A stretch of 21,094 nt of DNA, from the IMG/VR virus record IMGVR_UViG_3300049855_000043, positions 1 through 21,094 of that record, one strand, 5' to 3'. Below are positions 1-8,237 of this stretch, piece by piece (the stretch's first letter is position 1; the number at the start of each line of letters is the position of its first letter). The position numbers and the translations under genes were made by a program. Source of the stretch: a virus. The notes beneath the pieces are model-generated. The model had not been told where the DNA came from and searched no databases. It saw only the letters and a program-made list of their open reading frames with translations.

Positions 1-246
1 ATGCATCGCACGCTGCCCGAGCGCGGGATCAGCATGACGGCCGTCTCGTCGGCCGGGTACAAGGTGGTCGACAAGTATGCAGCCCGCATCTCGCGCGGCG
101 GCTCGGCCCCGAAGATCAAGGGGCGGGCGCACTGGATCGTCTGCGACCCGATGGCCGACGAGGACGCGCAGGTCTGCGTGCCCTTTGACTGCCCGCGCCA
201 AGCCGAGGCGATGCTCAACGGCCTTCAGAATTTGAGGGCTGCATGA
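1..246 (+). CDS. Small hypothetical protein preceding the tail-fibre genes
   Basis: I do not recognise this product. An ATG sits at the very first base of the window, so the frame gives an 81-residue protein, but the true start could lie outside the window or at the in-frame ATG at 34 (residue 12). The protein is soluble-looking, with a basic N-terminal half and an acidic stretch around residues 55-60, and it has two cysteines (about residues 48 and 59). I see no signal peptide, membrane segment or known motif. Its stop codon overlaps the next start as ATGA (243-246), so translation is probably coupled to the downstream tail-fibre gene. This argues that it is a real late gene, perhaps a small tail or chaperone protein, but that role is inference from position only. 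Confidence 0.6.
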   Translation: MHRTLPERGISMTAVSSAGYKVVDKYAARISRGGSAPKIKGRAHWIVCDPMADEDAQVCVPFDCPRQAEAMLNGLQNLRAA

Positions 247-923
247 GCAACCTTCCGTCCATCCCCTGGACCAACCGCGAACGGGCCGAGATCCGGCGCC
301 GCCTGCTGGCGCTTGAGGCGGCGGGGCCGGGCGGCGGTGGCGTTTCGGACGGCGACAAGGGCGACATCACGGTCAGCGGGACCGGCGCGGTTTGGACAAT
401 CGACGCCGGGGCGGTGACGGATGCCAAGATTTCAGCGGTCGGGTGGGGCAAGCTGACGGGCGTCCCGGCTGCGATCAGCAGCACCACGGCGGCCTTTACG
501 ACGGCACAGGAAACGAAATTGTCGGGCGTGGCGACGGGGGCTACGGCGAACGCCGCGGATTCCGCGCTTCGGGACCGGGCGACCCACACCGGAACTCAGG
601 CCGCGTCGACGATCAGCGACTTCAACACGGCGGTCGCGGGCCAGATCACGGGCAAGCAGAACACAATCCCCTCCGGGACGGCAACCATTACCATCCCGAG
701 CCCGCAGGACGCCTGGACGGAGACTGTAACGGCGGTGGGCGTTACCCCCTCCAGCCGAGTGTTCTTGAGCCTTGGCCCGATGGACGACCTGCAAGAGAAC
801 CATCCCGAATGGCTGGGCGGCCTTGCGATGGGCTGTGTGCCCGGCACCGGCCAGATCACCGTGTCCCTCGGGTTTACCGAACGTCAAAGCGGCCCCGTGC
901 CGATCATCTGGAGCGCCCTCTGA
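243..923 (+). CDS. Tail-fibre-like protein
   Basis: This 226-residue protein is probably a trimeric tail-fibre or tail-tip component. A short helical, arginine-rich N-terminus (residues 10-25) is followed by a Gly-rich linker and then by low-complexity Gly/Ala/Thr segments with [10 protein letters not shown] and THTGTQAAS, both typical of phage fibre shafts. The last 70 residues look like a compact beta-rich domain (roughly 155-226). This resembles the C-terminal domain of other phage tail proteins by my memory of the family, not by a search. A GAGGG ribosome-binding site at 234-238 precedes the ATG, and the start overlaps the upstream stop. The stop overlaps the next gene as TGATG, so the two fibre-like genes are probably co-translated. 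Confidence 0.72.
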   Translation: MSNLPSIPWTNRERAEIRRRLLALEAAGPGGGGVSDGDKGDITVSGTGAVWTIDAGAVTDAKISAVGWGKLTGVPAAISSTTAAFTTAQETKLSGVATGATANAADSALRDRATHTGTQAASTISDFNTAVAGQITGKQNTIPSGTATITIPSPQDAWTETVTAVGVTPSSRVFLSLGPMDDLQENHPEWLGGLAMGCVPGTGQITVSLGFTERQSGPVPIIWSAL

Positions 924-1657
924 TGCCACAGCTTGCAACACCATCCGGCAGACTTCTCCACCCGCGCGAGAACCTGTCCCAAGTCAGCAACCTCGCCTCG
1001 GTCGCGGCGGGGACGGAAAGCTTCTGCGACGGATGCAGCAGTGTCATGCTTGACATTCGCGGCACCTTCGTCGGCACGGTCACGCTCGAAGGCACCGTTG
1101 ACGGATCAAACTGGACGCCAATCCTGCTCTATCCAGTCAACCAGGCCAGCATCGTGCCTGTGCTCGGCCCGACGGCTATCGGTCTCTGGACTGGCGATGT
1201 GAGCAAGTTTTCCCGTGTCCGCCCTCGCATGACGGTCTGGACCTCGGGAACGGCAAACTGCACCGTAGTTTCAGACAACTCGCCTTTCGTCGTGCCGGAC
1301 ATCGCGCATGTGTCCCTGACCGCCACCGCTGCGGTCTCGACCGCCGTGACCCTGACGATCCCGGCCCCCGGCGCGGGCCTGCGGCAGTATGTGACTGGCC
1401 TTTCCATCGAGCGGTTTGCAACGGCCCTGCTAACGGCGGCGGCGGCACCGATCATCATTACCAGCACCGGCCTTGTCGGCACCCCGTCGTGGAACACGCC
1501 TCTGGAAGCCGCCGCGCAGGGCACGATGTTCACCCGTGACATTCAGTTTCCGACGTCCATCCCGAACGCCGCGCAGAACGCAACCGCCGTCATCACCTAC
1601 CCGATTGTGACTGGGGCGATCTGCCGCCTCACCGCATACTGGCGCATCGGGCAGTAG
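923..1657 (+). CDS. Beta-rich tail or fibre protein
   Basis: This 244-residue protein starts at the ATG at 923, which shares a base with the previous stop (TGATG) and has GGAG at 910-913. The same frame stays open upstream to 392, but that extension only shadows the preceding gene. The protein has no membrane segments. Residues about 35-110 form a beta-rich module containing LEGTVDGSNWTPI, a pattern seen in many phage structural proteins. The remainder is Ala/Thr-rich and looks like a second beta-sandwich ending in an aromatic tail (AYWRIGQ). Position between two fibre-like genes suggests a distal tail, fibre or receptor-contact role. This is inference, and an accessory head protein is the main alternative. 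Confidence 0.65.
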   Translation: MPQLATPSGRLLHPRENLSQVSNLASVAAGTESFCDGCSSVMLDIRGTFVGTVTLEGTVDGSNWTPILLYPVNQASIVPVLGPTAIGLWTGDVSKFSRVRPRMTVWTSGTANCTVVSDNSPFVVPDIAHVSLTATAAVSTAVTLTIPAPGAGLRQYVTGLSIERFATALLTAAAAPIIITSTGLVGTPSWNTPLEAAAQGTMFTRDIQFPTSIPNAAQNATAVITYPIVTGAICRLTAYWRIGQ

Positions 1658-1670
1658 CGACGGCCCACGT

Positions 1671-1699
1671 TTGACTGAAAACCCCTTGTCCGGTATGGT
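1671..1699 (+). promoter_or_regulatory. Candidate sigma70-type promoter before the tailspike gene
   Basis: A TTGACT hexamer at 1671-1676 is separated by exactly 17 bases from TATGGT at 1694-1699, which matches the housekeeping promoter layout (5 of 6 and 4 of 6 consensus bases). It lies in the 69-base gap between two coding regions, and transcription would start about 20 bases ahead of the ATG at 1727. It is a sequence match only. It could let the spike gene be transcribed separately from the upstream fibre genes. Confidence 0.5.
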
Positions 1700-1726
1700 G
1701 CAGGACAACCCCGACACGAGGCCGAC

Positions 1727-4411
1727 ATGACGGACAACCGCTTCAAGGACTTCCCGACAGACTACCGCTTCCCCGGTGGCGGTGTGGATGCTCGGTTTGC
1801 GACGCCCGGCGTCGACTTGGAGCAGAAGATCGACGGCACCGATACGCGGTTTCAGGGGCCGACCTACGCGGCCGGCGGGGGCGCGCAAATCCTCGGCAAC
1901 TCCAGCACGATCACGCATCAGGGCGAGACTTGGACGCTTTCATCTGCGGTCGATTGGGGCCGGACGGAAGACGGGATCCCGTGGATCATCGCGCCCGGCG
2001 GCGTCAACATCCTTTCCCGCACTTCACCGACGACGACCGACGCGGGCAACACCGTCAACGGCACGATGAAAAACCCGCAGCGGAACCAGAACGGCTGGAA
2101 CCAGCGGCTTGCGGGGTATTCTGCCGGGCTTAACCTTGGCTTCCCCATCGCCGTGACGGCGGGGGATATTGTGGTCGGTGCCGTTCACCAGCCCGCCCCT
2201 GCTGACATTCGCATGGGCGCGAACCTGAAGTATTTTGGCCTGATCGTAACCGCTGCCGGGTATCCCGCTAACACATGGGCACCGGCCATGATCGGCTGGG
2301 CAGGGCGCGGCACGCCGCAGGCCTACACGGTCAACCTGTCGTCGGTCCCGGCGTCGCTTCCGGCCCGTGACCTGACGGGCATCCCCTATGCCACGGCGGC
2401 GTCGATCATCACGCAGTTTGACCGGCTGGACCTTGGCATCGCGATCACAAACGACGACACGCCGAACGGATACGAAAGCTTCACGACCTACCAATTCGGC
2501 GGCGCGTCCAGCAACTACGGGCAGAACATCGCGGGCCTGATTGACGCTGCGGGCCTGCACTTGATCGGCAACGTTGCCACGCTTTCGGAAAAGCAGGCGC
2601 TTTTCAAGGCGTTCATCCGGCACGGTATCCAGTGGCACGATCCTGTCATCGGCGCAAACCAGCCGCGCGGCGGGTCGGGCGGGCATCACCAGTTTGCCAT
2701 GACGCCAATTGCGATGGCCCTGCATTACCTTGGCCGGTCGGCTGCGCTGGACAACCTGCATGTGACTTGGCCGGGCAACCAGCTTGACCAAGCGATCACC
2801 TACACCGCAGGCCGGATTGCCGACCTTGCGCCGCATAGTGACATCAACAAGCCGATGGCATCGCGCCGCCGGACCATCACTTCAGTATCTGGAACGAACG
2901 TCGCGTTCACGACGAGCCGCCCCGGCGCGTTCGGCGACCGTCCCAGGTCGGAATTTGCGGGCATGTTCCTTATCAGGGAAAGCGATGCCCGGCAGGCGCG
3001 GATCACCGGTATGCGGGCCAACACGACCAGTCTTGGCACCGATGACGGCACCACGATTGCCAGTGGAACGGACTACAAGGGCTTCACCATCGACGCCCAA
3101 CCGACGCCGCCCTTCGCCGTGTCCGATGTGGTCTATATGCAGTCGGTCGATCCGGTCTATGAGGGTGATACGGACTGGCGCGAGGTCGGGGACGACAGCG
3201 CGATCATGCCAGCGCACGCCCAGCCATACCGGGACTTGCAGCGGTGGTCGGGCGGGCTTCTTATCCTTCGGGGATTGGGCATCTGGCGCAGCAACTGGGA
3301 TAGCTTTGAACGCTACACCGCGCGAGCCAACCGGCAGAACGACCCGTCAAATGGGCGCGACTACCCGAACATGTTGACGCCGGGGTCTATGACAGAAGGC
3401 TTCTGGAATACCCATGCCGCGACGATCCTGGGGTCCTATCCGGTCATCCTGACGCAAATTGCGATCAGCGGCTCCGGTGAGGTCGGAACGAACCTGACAA
3501 CGACGCCTGCGGTAATTGCGCCGTCGTCGGGACTGACGCGTTCTTACCAGTGGTATAAGAACGGGGTGGCAATCTCGGGCGCGACCAGCGCGACCTACAC
3601 GGTTGTCGCTGGCGACATCGGCGCGAACCTGACTGTCTGGGAAACCATCAGCAACGGCAGCGGGTCGCAAATCAGCCGGTCATCTGCGGTCATCGGGGCG
3701 TCTGCATATGCGCCAAACGCGGTCAACTCTAACGGCGACTGGCCATATTCTTCCAGCATCTCGGGCATCGCTGTGTCAAAGCAGGGCGCGGTGGTCCTGA
3801 CCTTCCGGCAGAATACAGCCTGGCAGTCGGGCACCTACATCCTCTATGGGGCGGATTCGGGCGGCACGGGCCGGTTCCACGTTCGGCAGTGGAATACCAA
3901 CTCGCTCTGGTTCACTGTCACGGATGGTTCCGGTGCGGGTGTCGGCTGGATTTCGTCGAACAACGAGTTCCTGGCGAACAATTACTACACCTTCGCCTTC
4001 TCGTGGAACACCGCGACCTCCAGCTTTGTCGCGCGCAAACGGATCAACGGCGGATCATGGGTCAGCGTGCCGAACCAGGTCGGTAGCGTGGCCCCAGATA
4101 CCTTCAACGTCTCAATGCCGCGCATGGGCCTTGGCACGTCCAACGCCGCTGGCGCGGGTGGTCTGATCGACTGCGACATTCACGACATCTGGCTATCGTT
4201 CGGGCAACAGCCGGACTTTACCGACGCCGCGACTTTGGCAAAGTTCCTGCCCACGGTCAGCAAGGGGTCTGACGGTTCGCTTCCGACCGGCACGGCACCG
4301 GACTTCTTCTTCTCCGGCCCGACGAATGACTTCTGGACCAACCGGGGACTGCGGGGCGGCTTGCCGCAGAACGGTGCTTCCTACACCACGGCATCGGTGC
4401 AACCGACATGA
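1727..4411 (+). CDS. Large tailspike/tail-fibre protein with Ig-like and LamG-like C-terminal domains
   Basis: This 894-residue protein is the likely receptor-binding spike or fibre. Residues 4-48 form a degenerate nine-residue repeat with RF at its second and third positions (R5, R14, R23, R41), perhaps the virion anchor. Residues about 60-560 are one long region I cannot assign; it contains GGSGGHHQF near residue 317 and helix-like segments around 285-345, which could mark a polysaccharide-active enzyme, but I see no definite catalytic signature. Residues about 572-655 form an Ig-like module with YQWYKNGVAISGATSATYTV. Residues about 660-845 resemble a concanavalin/LamG-type jelly roll. GAGG at 1718-1721 is a good ribosome-binding site, and a candidate promoter lies just upstream. 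Placing such a gene before terminase is unusual for podoviruses. Confidence 0.8.
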   Translation: MTDNRFKDFPTDYRFPGGGVDARFATPGVDLEQKIDGTDTRFQGPTYAAGGGAQILGNSSTITHQGETWTLSSAVDWGRTEDGIPWIIAPGGVNILSRTSPTTTDAGNTVNGTMKNPQRNQNGWNQRLAGYSAGLNLGFPIAVTAGDIVVGAVHQPAPADIRMGANLKYFGLIVTAAGYPANTWAPAMIGWAGRGTPQAYTVNLSSVPASLPARDLTGIPYATAASIITQFDRLDLGIAITNDDTPNGYESFTTYQFGGASSNYGQNIAGLIDAAGLHLIGNVATLSEKQALFKAFIRHGIQWHDPVIGANQPRGGSGGHHQFAMTPIAMALHYLGRSAALDNLHVTWPGNQLDQAITYTAGRIADLAPHSDINKPMASRRRTITSVSGTNVAFTTSRPGAFGDRPRSEFAGMFLIRESDARQARITGMRANTTSLGTDDGTTIASGTDYKGFTIDAQPTPPFAVSDVVYMQSVDPVYEGDTDWREVGDDSAIMPAHAQPYRDLQRWSGGLLILRGLGIWRSNWDSFERYTARANRQNDPSNGRDYPNMLTPGSMTEGFWNTHAATILGSYPVILTQIAISGSGEVGTNLTTTPAVIAPSSGLTRSYQWYKNGVAISGATSATYTVVAGDIGANLTVWETISNGSGSQISRSSAVIGASAYAPNAVNSNGDWPYSSSISGIAVSKQGAVVLTFRQNTAWQSGTYILYGADSGGTGRFHVRQWNTNSLWFTVTDGSGAGVGWISSNNEFLANNYYTFAFSWNTATSSFVARKRINGGSWVSVPNQVGSVAPDTFNVSMPRMGLGTSNAAGAGGLIDCDIHDIWLSFGQQPDFTDAATLAKFLPTVSKGSDGSLPTGTAPDFFFSGPTNDFWTNRGLRGGLPQNGASYTTASVQPT

Positions 4412-4421
4412 CGCCGCGCAC

Positions 4422-6008
4422 ATGCCGCATGTGAAGCCGCCAAAGGACGACGAGGAAGCCGCGCTCAGGGAGATCGAGCGCGGTCTTCTCATGCTTCGAC
4501 GCCAGCAGGCCATCCTGCAGTCGCGTGATTCCTTCATGTCCTTCGTCAAGTTCACGTCGCCGGACCCGGCCGACCCGAACGACGTGGCCAAATCGACCTA
4601 CGAGAACGCACTCCACCACGACGCCGTAGCCGCCGCTCTCGAAGAGGTGGAGCGGGGCAACTACCAGTTCCTGATCCTGACCATGCCTCCGCGGCACGGA
4701 AAGAGCGAGCTCGTCTCACGGCGCTTTCCGGCGTGGTACATGGGGAAGCACCCGGACAGGTCTGTCGTCGTTGCGACGTACAATGACGACTTCGCGCAGG
4801 ACTTCGGGGCCGAGGTCCGCAAGATCATGGCCTCAACGCCCTTCAAGAACGTGTTTCAGGACTCGCGTCTGGTCCGGGGCGGCCAAGCGAAGGACCGCCT
4901 GCAGACAACCCAAGGCGGCATGGCGACTTTCGTGGGTGTCGGCGGGTCCCTCACCGGCAGAGGCGCCCACGCGCTCATCATCGACGATCTTATCAAGGAC
5001 TACGAGCAGGCCCGGTCCAAAGCCTTCCGAGACCGCGCGTGGGAGTGGTTCACGAAGGTCGCCATGACCCGCCGGATGGGGCCGAAGTCGGTCATCATCA
5101 CTTTCACGCGCTGGCACCAGGACGACATCATCGGCCGCCTCACAGACCCGGAGAACGAGTACTACAACCGCTCGCTGGCCGAGAAAATCAAGGTCATCAA
5201 CCTGCCCGCCATCGCGGAAGAGCACGACCCCCTCGGGCGCGAGCCCGGGCAGCCGCTGTGGGACCGCTATGATCTCGACTTCCTGAACGAACAGCGCACG
5301 CTTGATCCGCTGGGCTTCGAGGCTCTGTACCAGCAGCGCCCGAGCCTGATGGACGGCGACCTGTTCAAGCGCGAAACGCTGCGGTTCTACGATCCTGCGG
5401 AGATTGACGAGCGCGAACTCCGCATCTACTGCTCCTCCGACCACGCCGTGGCCACGGCCCAGCGTAGCGACTCGACGGTGCTCTTGCGCGTCGGGATCGA
5501 CCGCCAGCTCAACATCTACCTTCTGGACTGCTGGTGGCAGAAGCAACCGACCGACGTCGTGGTCGAGGCCATGCTGCATCTTTTCCGGCAGCAGCCGGCG
5601 CCGCTCGTGTGGTGGGCCGAGCGCGGCCACATCTCGAAGTCGATCGGGCCGTTTCTTCGCAAACGGATGTCTGAAACCAACACCTACGGCAACCTGGTCG
5701 AAGTCACGCCCGTCGCCGACAAGGCGCAGCGGGCGCAGTCGATCGTGGGCCGGGCCGCGATGGGGAAACTTTTCTTCCCCAAAGGGGCGCCGTGGGTGGA
5801 GCGGGCCATTACGGAGATGCTGGGCTTTCCGAACGCGGCGCATGATGACTTCGTCGATGCGCTTGCCTACATCGGCCTTGGACTTCAAAACCAGATTCCT
5901 GTAAACACTGGTCCTAGCACGGCCAAAGAGCCGCGACCGGGCACCTTTGCCTGGCTGAAGGCGCAGCAGGGCGGCCGCAAGGTCGCCGCCACATTCGGAG
6001 GCTTTTGA
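4422..6008 (+). CDS. terL: Terminase large subunit (packaging ATPase-nuclease)
   Basis: This 528-residue protein would power DNA packaging into the procapsid and cut the concatemer. The ATPase domain shows a Walker A-like PPRHGKSE at residues 89-96, a Walker B-like LIIDD at 185-189 and a coupling-type segment IITFTRWHQDD at 225-235. The C-terminal nuclease half has candidate acidic residues at SSDHA (338-342) and in the HDDFVDALAY segment (474-483). I place the start at the ATG at 4422, ten bases after the spike stop. The frame is open back to 4326, but that part overlaps the spike gene and reads as low-quality sequence. No clear ribosome-binding site precedes 4422, so an alternative start is possible. 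No small terminase gene was found next to it. The portal start overlaps its stop (TGATG). Confidence 0.95.
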   Translation: MPHVKPPKDDEEAALREIERGLLMLRRQQAILQSRDSFMSFVKFTSPDPADPNDVAKSTYENALHHDAVAAALEEVERGNYQFLILTMPPRHGKSELVSRRFPAWYMGKHPDRSVVVATYNDDFAQDFGAEVRKIMASTPFKNVFQDSRLVRGGQAKDRLQTTQGGMATFVGVGGSLTGRGAHALIIDDLIKDYEQARSKAFRDRAWEWFTKVAMTRRMGPKSVIITFTRWHQDDIIGRLTDPENEYYNRSLAEKIKVINLPAIAEEHDPLGREPGQPLWDRYDLDFLNEQRTLDPLGFEALYQQRPSLMDGDLFKRETLRFYDPAEIDERELRIYCSSDHAVATAQRSDSTVLLRVGIDRQLNIYLLDCWWQKQPTDVVVEAMLHLFRQQPAPLVWWAERGHISKSIGPFLRKRMSETNTYGNLVEVTPVADKAQRAQSIVGRAAMGKLFFPKGAPWVERAITEMLGFPNAAHDDFVDALAYIGLGLQNQIPVNTGPSTAKEPRPGTFAWLKAQQGGRKVAATFGGF

Positions 6009-8149
6009 TGGACGGCTACAGCGAACAACCCGTCGCGGACACCGGCATGGCGGCGCAGTCTGGTATGGCGCCCAACACGGAGCGACAGCCGGACAACGCA
6101 GAGCGTGATCTGGTCGCAAAGCTGACCGACCGGATCCGCGGCGACCGGAAGTTTTTCGAGGTGCCGTTCAAGCGTATGCGCGAGGACATGGACATCGCCC
6201 GTCAGGGCGCTCCGGGCGAGCCCGTCGACAGCGAGTACATCGCCAACATCACGGGCCGCCACATCAACCAGAAGGTGGCCGCGCTCTACGCCAAGAACCC
6301 GAAGGCAATCGCGCGTCGTCGGGAGAAGCTGGACTTCCAGATGTGGGACGAGAACCCGCAGAGCCTGATGATGGCGCTGCAGACCGTTCAGATGGCCACC
6401 GCGCCTATGCAGACCGCAATGGGGCCGATGCCTCCCGACCCGATGCTCGCCATGTCGCCGCAAGTGCAGGAAGCCATCGCGCTTGTGCAGGACTACGAGC
6501 AGGGCATGGCGACGCGCGAAATGGCGCGAAAGGTCGGCAAGACGCTCGAAATCCTTTTCGCCTACTACACCAACGAGCAGACCCCGGTCGACTTCAAGAC
6601 GGCCATGAAGCAGCTCGTGCGCCGCGCCTGCACGACCGGCGTCGGCTATCTGAAGATCGGCTTCCAGCGCGAGATGCAGGAAAACACCGCTGTGACGGAA
6701 CGGCTGGCCGACTTCCAGGCCCAGATCCGCCACATCCAGACGCTGGGCCAAGAGGCGGCTGACCCGAGCGACCCCAAGCAGGAAGTGAAGCAGCGCGAAC
6801 TTGAAATCGCGATGAAGTCTCTGCAGGAGCAGCAGTTCGTGCTGATCCGCGAGGGCCTGGTGTTCGACTTCCCCGAGGCCACCCGCGTGCTGCCCGACAA
6901 GTTGACCCGCTCGCTGACGGGCTTCCTCGGAGCGCGCTGGCTCACGGTCGAGTACCTGTACACCCCGTCCGAAGTGAAGGACATGTTCGGCGTCGATCTG
7001 GGCAAGGAGTACTGCGAGTACTCGGACGACGGGACGTACCGCAGCGAAGCCGCGCAAGGCGAGTTGTCGCTCAACGAGGACCAGAAGCGCGACGGGATGG
7101 CCTGCATCTGGGAGCACTACGACCGTCAGACCGGCGTCGTCTACCTAGTGTGCGACGGCCACAAGAAGTTCCTTCGCGAGCCAGGCAGGCCGGACGTCTA
7201 TGTCGAGGACTTCTGGCCGGTCTTCGCTCTGACCTTCAACGAGGTCGAGAACCCGAAGCACCTCTTCCCGCCGTCCGACGTGCGGCTGATGATCTCCATG
7301 CAGCGCGAGTATAACCGCGTCCGGCAGGGCCTCTCTGAGCACCGGATCGCGGCCCGGCCCAGGTTCTCGCTCCGCAAGGGCGCGCTGGACGACGAGTCCA
7401 AACTGGCGCTGAAGAACACCAAGCCGTTTGATGTCGTGGAACTGAACTTCCAGGACGGCTCGGCGCGTATGGAAGACCTTATGGCGCCGATACCGATGCC
7501 GGGCGTTGATCCGAATTTGTACGAAACCGGACCGATCTTTCAGGACATGCAGCTCGTCACGGGGTCACAGGAAGCGCAGTTCGGCGCGACGTCCAAGGCA
7601 ACGGCCACAGAGTCCGGCATCGCTGAATCGAGCCGCGTGGCCTCGGTTGACGCAAACGTCGACGACCTTGACGGCTTCCTGACCCGTGTCGCCCGCGCGA
7701 GCGGCCAGATTCTCCTGAAGGAACTGAGCCTCGAGACCGTGCTGGAGATCGCCGGCCCGGGCGCAGTCTGGCCCCAGCTTACCCTCGACCAGATCGCCAA
7801 GGAGATACAGCTTGAAATTCAGGCAGGCTCTTCGGGCAAGCCGAACCAGGCGCAGGAAATCCGCAACTGGAAAGAGATGCTGCCCTTCCTGATCCAGATG
7901 CCGGGCGTCGACCCGGACGAACTGACCAAGGAAACGCTGCGTCGCCTCGACGACCGTCTCGACATGACCCTGCTCACCAAGCAGGGCGCGATGGCGATCG
8001 TGGCGATGAACCGGATGGCTGGAGCAGCCCCCGCACCGGGCGCGATGCCCGAAGATCAAGGCGGGGCCGGAGCGGACAACACCTCCGTGCCGGGTGGCCC
8101 CGCCGGGACCGACGACCCGGGCGGCAATAACCAGCAGGCGATCATGTGA
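6008..8149 (+). CDS. Portal protein (P22/SU10-type, about 713 residues)
   Basis: This protein would form the dodecameric ring at one capsid vertex through which DNA enters and leaves, and which docks terminase and then the tail. Its 713 residues match the long portals of P22- and SU10-like podoviruses. The early segment with GRHINQKVAALYAKNPK (about residues 80-96) and the VDFKTAMKQLVRRACTTGVGYLKI region (about 195-220, read in two parts) are characteristic. A Gln/Glu-rich helical segment runs at about 220-275, and the last 45 residues are a Gly/Pro-rich disordered tail. The start is ATG at 6008, with GGAGG at 5997-6001, overlapping the terminase stop by one base. A TTG three bases earlier is less likely. 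Confidence 0.92.
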   Translation: MDGYSEQPVADTGMAAQSGMAPNTERQPDNAERDLVAKLTDRIRGDRKFFEVPFKRMREDMDIARQGAPGEPVDSEYIANITGRHINQKVAALYAKNPKAIARRREKLDFQMWDENPQSLMMALQTVQMATAPMQTAMGPMPPDPMLAMSPQVQEAIALVQDYEQGMATREMARKVGKTLEILFAYYTNEQTPVDFKTAMKQLVRRACTTGVGYLKIGFQREMQENTAVTERLADFQAQIRHIQTLGQEAADPSDPKQEVKQRELEIAMKSLQEQQFVLIREGLVFDFPEATRVLPDKLTRSLTGFLGARWLTVEYLYTPSEVKDMFGVDLGKEYCEYSDDGTYRSEAAQGELSLNEDQKRDGMACIWEHYDRQTGVVYLVCDGHKKFLREPGRPDVYVEDFWPVFALTFNEVENPKHLFPPSDVRLMISMQREYNRVRQGLSEHRIAARPRFSLRKGALDDESKLALKNTKPFDVVELNFQDGSARMEDLMAPIPMPGVDPNLYETGPIFQDMQLVTGSQEAQFGATSKATATESGIAESSRVASVDANVDDLDGFLTRVARASGQILLKELSLETVLEIAGPGAVWPQLTLDQIAKEIQLEIQAGSSGKPNQAQEIRNWKEMLPFLIQMPGVDPDELTKETLRRLDDRLDMTLLTKQGAMAIVAMNRMAGAAPAPGAMPEDQGGAGADNTSVPGGPAGTDDPGGNNQQAIM

Positions 8150-8150
8150 C

Positions 8151-8206
8151 GTTTGTCAGTTGTTTGTCGGTTATGACTTGCGACAAGACCCTACACCGTG
8201 CTATTT
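8151..8206 (+). promoter_or_regulatory. Possible regulatory site ahead of the scaffold gene
   Basis: The 88-base gap between portal and scaffold genes holds two direct copies of TTTGTC (8152-8157 and 8163-8168), eleven bases apart. It also holds a perfect six-base inverted repeat TTGTCG/CGACAA (8164-8169 and 8181-8186). A weak promoter-like pair, TTGCGA at 8178 and TATTTC at 8202, overlaps it. The region could be an operator, a promoter for the head genes or a weak hairpin. No T-tract follows, so it is not a convincing terminator. Confidence 0.3.
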
Positions 8207-8237
8207 CTGACCCCAAATCTCGCATCGGAGGTTCTAC

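Noticed and set aside
392-922. Upstream extension of the 923-1657 gene to an ATG at 392
   Set aside because: The extra 177 residues are Gly/Arg/Asp-rich and overlap the preceding fibre gene completely. The overlapped TGATG start at 923 matches the style of the other coupled genes.
4326-4421. Extended terminase N-terminus starting at 4326
   Set aside because: These codons overlap the end of the spike gene and give a Cys/Arg-rich sequence not expected for terminase; conserved-looking sequence begins after 4422.
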